Part shown: piece by piece, positions 61,290 to 64,000 of the stretch
How the letters are laid out: each line of letters opens with the position of its first letter
How positions within the stretch are numbered: position 1 is the stretch's first letter
Origin: Gyrodactylus bullatarudis
Lineage: Eukaryota; Platyhelminthes; Monogenea; Gyrodactylidea; Gyrodactylidae
Direction: 5' to 3'
Length of the DNA: 64,000 nt
NCBI GenBank assembly: GCA_012064415.1
Contig: SSNU01000061.1
Span: 62,001 to 126,000 of the forward strand
Notes under the pieces: model-generated
Told to the model about the DNA's origin: nothing
Databases searched by the model: none
The model's input: only the letters and a program-made list of their open reading frames with translations
Program-made: the position numbers and the translations under genes

Positions 61290-61705
61290 TTCCTAATTCC
61301 TAAAAAGTTTTTGTTTGAATAAATGCAATAGAAAATTTGGAATCCGAATTTCAATATATTTCTTTCATATTTATAAATAGTTTTATATTTAATCACATCT
61401 CGTTAATCACAATGGTCACAAAATAATACAATGGATTCAATTGTCGTCAATTTCCAAGAAATCAATGATGTTGACTCGTATAAAAAATAGTGCCATATGA
61501 CTAGGGACAATTTCATGAAATAATTATTTTCTTCAGCATATTCAGGTATTCAATTTTAAACATAAAAAGAATAATAATAATATCATGGATAAAGAGAAAG
61601 ACAATGAAGTTTATAGAATAAAATGGTAATAATAACAGTTATTAGAAAGATTGTCAGACTTTAGACCACATACAAGACTTGATAAACAGACTTGAGTCAC
61701 AATTA
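61290..61705. other. Convergent 3' intergenic region between UEV and ELL
   Basis: Contains the two 3' ends. No gene or repeat seen. Confidence 0.5.
61318..61323 (+). promoter_or_regulatory. Polyadenylation signal of the UEV gene
   Basis: Canonical AATAAA, 29 bases after the stop. Confidence 0.65.
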
Positions 61706-63794
61706 CTAACGTTTTAAACTGTTACTTTGAATATTAGAACTTATTTTACAACTTGAGTAGAAGTTGTACAAATGAGATTTCAACAATTTAAGCTTGTAAG
61801 CCATAAGATTGAGTTTCATCTCCTGAGATTGAAGTTGAGGAGAAAGCGTTTGGTCAATAAGATCTTGAAGTTTTTGAGATGATTGGGTTATGGCAAATCG
61901 ATTTTCAGGATTATTAACAGTTTTGTAATTTTTTATTTGATTGTAGATAGCTCTTATCTTTTCCCATCTGTCATTTGATTTCTTGTGTGCACTAAGATAA
62001 TCTGGATACAAAAGTTCAAACTCTAGACGATAGTTTTTGGCAAGTGATTTGGAATTAACTCTAGGATAAAGTCTGAAAAAGAAGGATTAGATTAACTGAA
62101 TTCATTTTTGAATTGAAATATGGAAACTAACTGATTGATTTCTGCAATTTCAGCTTGATATTGCTCGACCATGGCTTCAGAAAATAGTTGGTTTGGTGCA
62201 TTATAAGAGTTTGAGGTTTGATCATTTAAAGAGAGATCATTGTTCGAGAAAATGCGTTCAGCAGAAATACCACAATGTACGAGTTGAATCTTATTCATGG
62301 ACTCATCATCAATAAAAATGCTAGGTGAGTTTTCATTATTGCAGTCAGATTTTTGTTCAATTTTTTTATGTATCAGTGAAAGATTGAGGGCAGATGAAAC
62401 ATTATCTTTTTCAAAATATGGATTTGATCCAGGATTTTCATTGGATTGAATAAATTCGATATCGTGAGATTTTTTGGGTTTTTTATGAATTTTGAGTTTC
62501 TTTTTAGGCTCCAAGTTGTTAAATAGCTCTTTTTCGCTCTCTCTCTTTGTTTTGTTTCTCGAACCTGCCTTGGATACTTGGTTTTGACAAATCTTGTCGT
62601 TATTCAAAGATTGGGAGTTGTTATCATTACTTTTATCTGTACTTTGATAGGTGCAGTTTTTAAAATCTTGATTGAAATTGTCATGGTTATTGATATCTTT
62701 ATAGTCAATATTGTAAGATTTATTTTCAACTTTTCTTGTTTTTTGAATGACATAAGGCTTTGATGTAGGAGTTTGGTCACAATCACTAATATCCATTTCG
62801 TCATCATTGTTAAACCGATCAATTGGCCTTTGGTATGATGACATTGAATTGGTATTGTGTTTTTCATTTTTAATCTCTATTTTCGAAGGGATAGTATTCG
62901 TAATGGACTTCTTTACATCATCGTTAAGATTATTATTTACAGTATTATTCAATCGATGATTATTTTGAAAATTATTAGCGGCAATAGTTGATGTGATATT
63001 GAGAGAATTCTTTTGCAAATTTGAGACATTATTTGTGGAAGATTGTGTGATGAGATTTTTTGGAGACTCTTGAGTAAACGGAGTTGAATTTTGATTTATT
63101 ATGGAACTTGAACCACTACATGGCGTATGTTCACTACTTTCTCCTCCGCTTCCCAAATTAACTGAACTAAAAAAATTGTTGATAAGAAAAAAGAAGAAAA
63201 TAGTAAATATCGATAAATAAAAAATTACAAATAAAATAAATCGATTTCCAGTCTAATTTTTTGTTAATGGATTTCAAAATATTCTTTTATTTTCATTAGT
63301 AAAAATCAATTAAGTAATTTATGAATTGATTTGCAAAAGAGAATATCTTCAGAAGGAATTAATTCTGTATCGATTTAAATGCACTGTCGCATACTAACTG
63401 GTAAATATTTGAACTATCATGTGAATTATCAAAAAGTAAACTGTGTTTTTTGAATAATTAACACAATTATTAAAACATACCAAGCTATGTATGGACCTTG
63501 AGTGGTTTTGGCAATATTGCTAGTTTGAGAAATAAGACATGTATTGACGGCAAGTGAATTGTCAACTCGTTTGTAATCATCAACGCTTGATAATTGCGTA
63601 TCGATTTGGGATTGCACAAAATCTTTGAGGAATGGATTGTTTTCTTTTTTTGAAGCACGCAATCGACTGCGTGAACCAGGAAGGCGAGGAGCGGTTGAAA
63701 CTCTTTTCATGTCATAGTTGTTTTCAGAATCACTTTCCTGCAAAATGTCATTCGCAGATTTTCGAGGGCTTTTTTCGCCACTATTGTTAGGATT
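61706..63794 (-). CDS. ELL: ELL RNA polymerase II elongation factor, 3' part (5' end outside window)
   Basis: ELL proteins raise the elongation rate of RNA polymerase II as part of the super or little elongation complex. The C-terminal occludin/ELL domain is clear: EINQLYPRVNSKSLAKNYRL joins across an intron (about 62036-62090) to the segment with YPDYLSAHKKSNDRWEKI and a helical tail, ending at 61706. Before it lies a long low-complexity Asn/Ser/Lys linker (62092-63166), typical of the family's central region, and an exon at 63481-63794 with basic Arg-rich patches (RLPGSRSRLRASKKE). The intron 63167-63480 is 314 bp. The N-terminal ELL domain must be upstream of base 64000, since the acceptor at 63795 is preceded by intron-like sequence. 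Gene call firm; the start lies outside the window. Confidence 0.85.
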
Positions 63795-64000
63795 CTTTAA
63801 GTTATGTAAGAATTAATATTTATTAGAAAAAAATCAATCAAATTTGAAATAGATTTATAAAAAATCATTAATATATGAGAAATGAACATTCATATGAAAG
63901 ATTTTGTTAAGTACACGTTAATTGTGAGACCTTATTTGCGTATCAGATGTTAGAACTTTGCCAACTCAAAAGAGTCAATTAAGAAAAAACTAACTTTTTG

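Overview
The window is nuclear DNA from a small, compact, A+T-rich animal genome. Genes sit on both strands and carry GT...AG introns. Gene content is animal-type: BLTP1/Tweek, SZT2, otopetrin, Cys-loop receptors, a TCF21/musculin-like bHLH and a FUBP-type KH protein. Two genes (CFAP52 and a MAPK15-like kinase) point to motile or primary cilia. Many introns are only 25-40 bp, including two of exactly 25 bp. Two acetylcholine-receptor-like subunits carry a Pro-Ala-Lys selectivity motif of the anion-channel type, known mainly from lophotrochozoan cholinergic channels. A reduced lophotrochozoan, for example an orthonectid-like parasite, would fit. That assignment is inference; a rotifer or mite cannot be excluded from one window.

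Layout. 1-15307 (+): the C-terminal majority of a BLTP1 lipid-transfer gene, with a nearly perfect 201-bp-arm hairpin in one intron. 16174-24449: Cys-loop receptor A (+), otopetrin (-), an unrecognised gene (-), pyridoxamine-phosphate oxidase (+) and Cys-loop receptor B (+). 24503-36127 (-): SZT2, starting with a 6.7-kb uninterrupted exon. 36269-38011 (+): the MAPK15-like kinase, divergent from SZT2. 38-45 kb: mostly non-coding, holding a fold-back repeat, a TCF21/MSC-type bHLH gene, a piggyBac-like MITE and a LINE fragment. 45199-51278 (-): FUBP-like gene, an unrecognised gene and CFAP52. 51.4-54.1 kb: a TA-flanked inverted-repeat transposon with LINE-like sequence inside it, then gene-poor DNA. 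54150-60180 (-): an Asn/Gln-rich coiled-coil gene whose 3.1-kb intron holds a decayed LINE. 60407-63794: a small unknown gene (-), a UEV-type ubiquitin-conjugating variant (+) and the 3' part of an ELL elongation-factor gene (-).

The genes do not form a pathway or operon. Several are divergent pairs with starts about 100-160 bp apart (SZT2/kinase, unknown/PNPO, unknown/UEV), so shared promoters are likely. No bacterial-type system, CRISPR array, rRNA or convincing tRNA was seen. Exon joins were worked out by eye from reading frame, GT/AG sites and family conservation, so individual junctions in the long genes are approximate.
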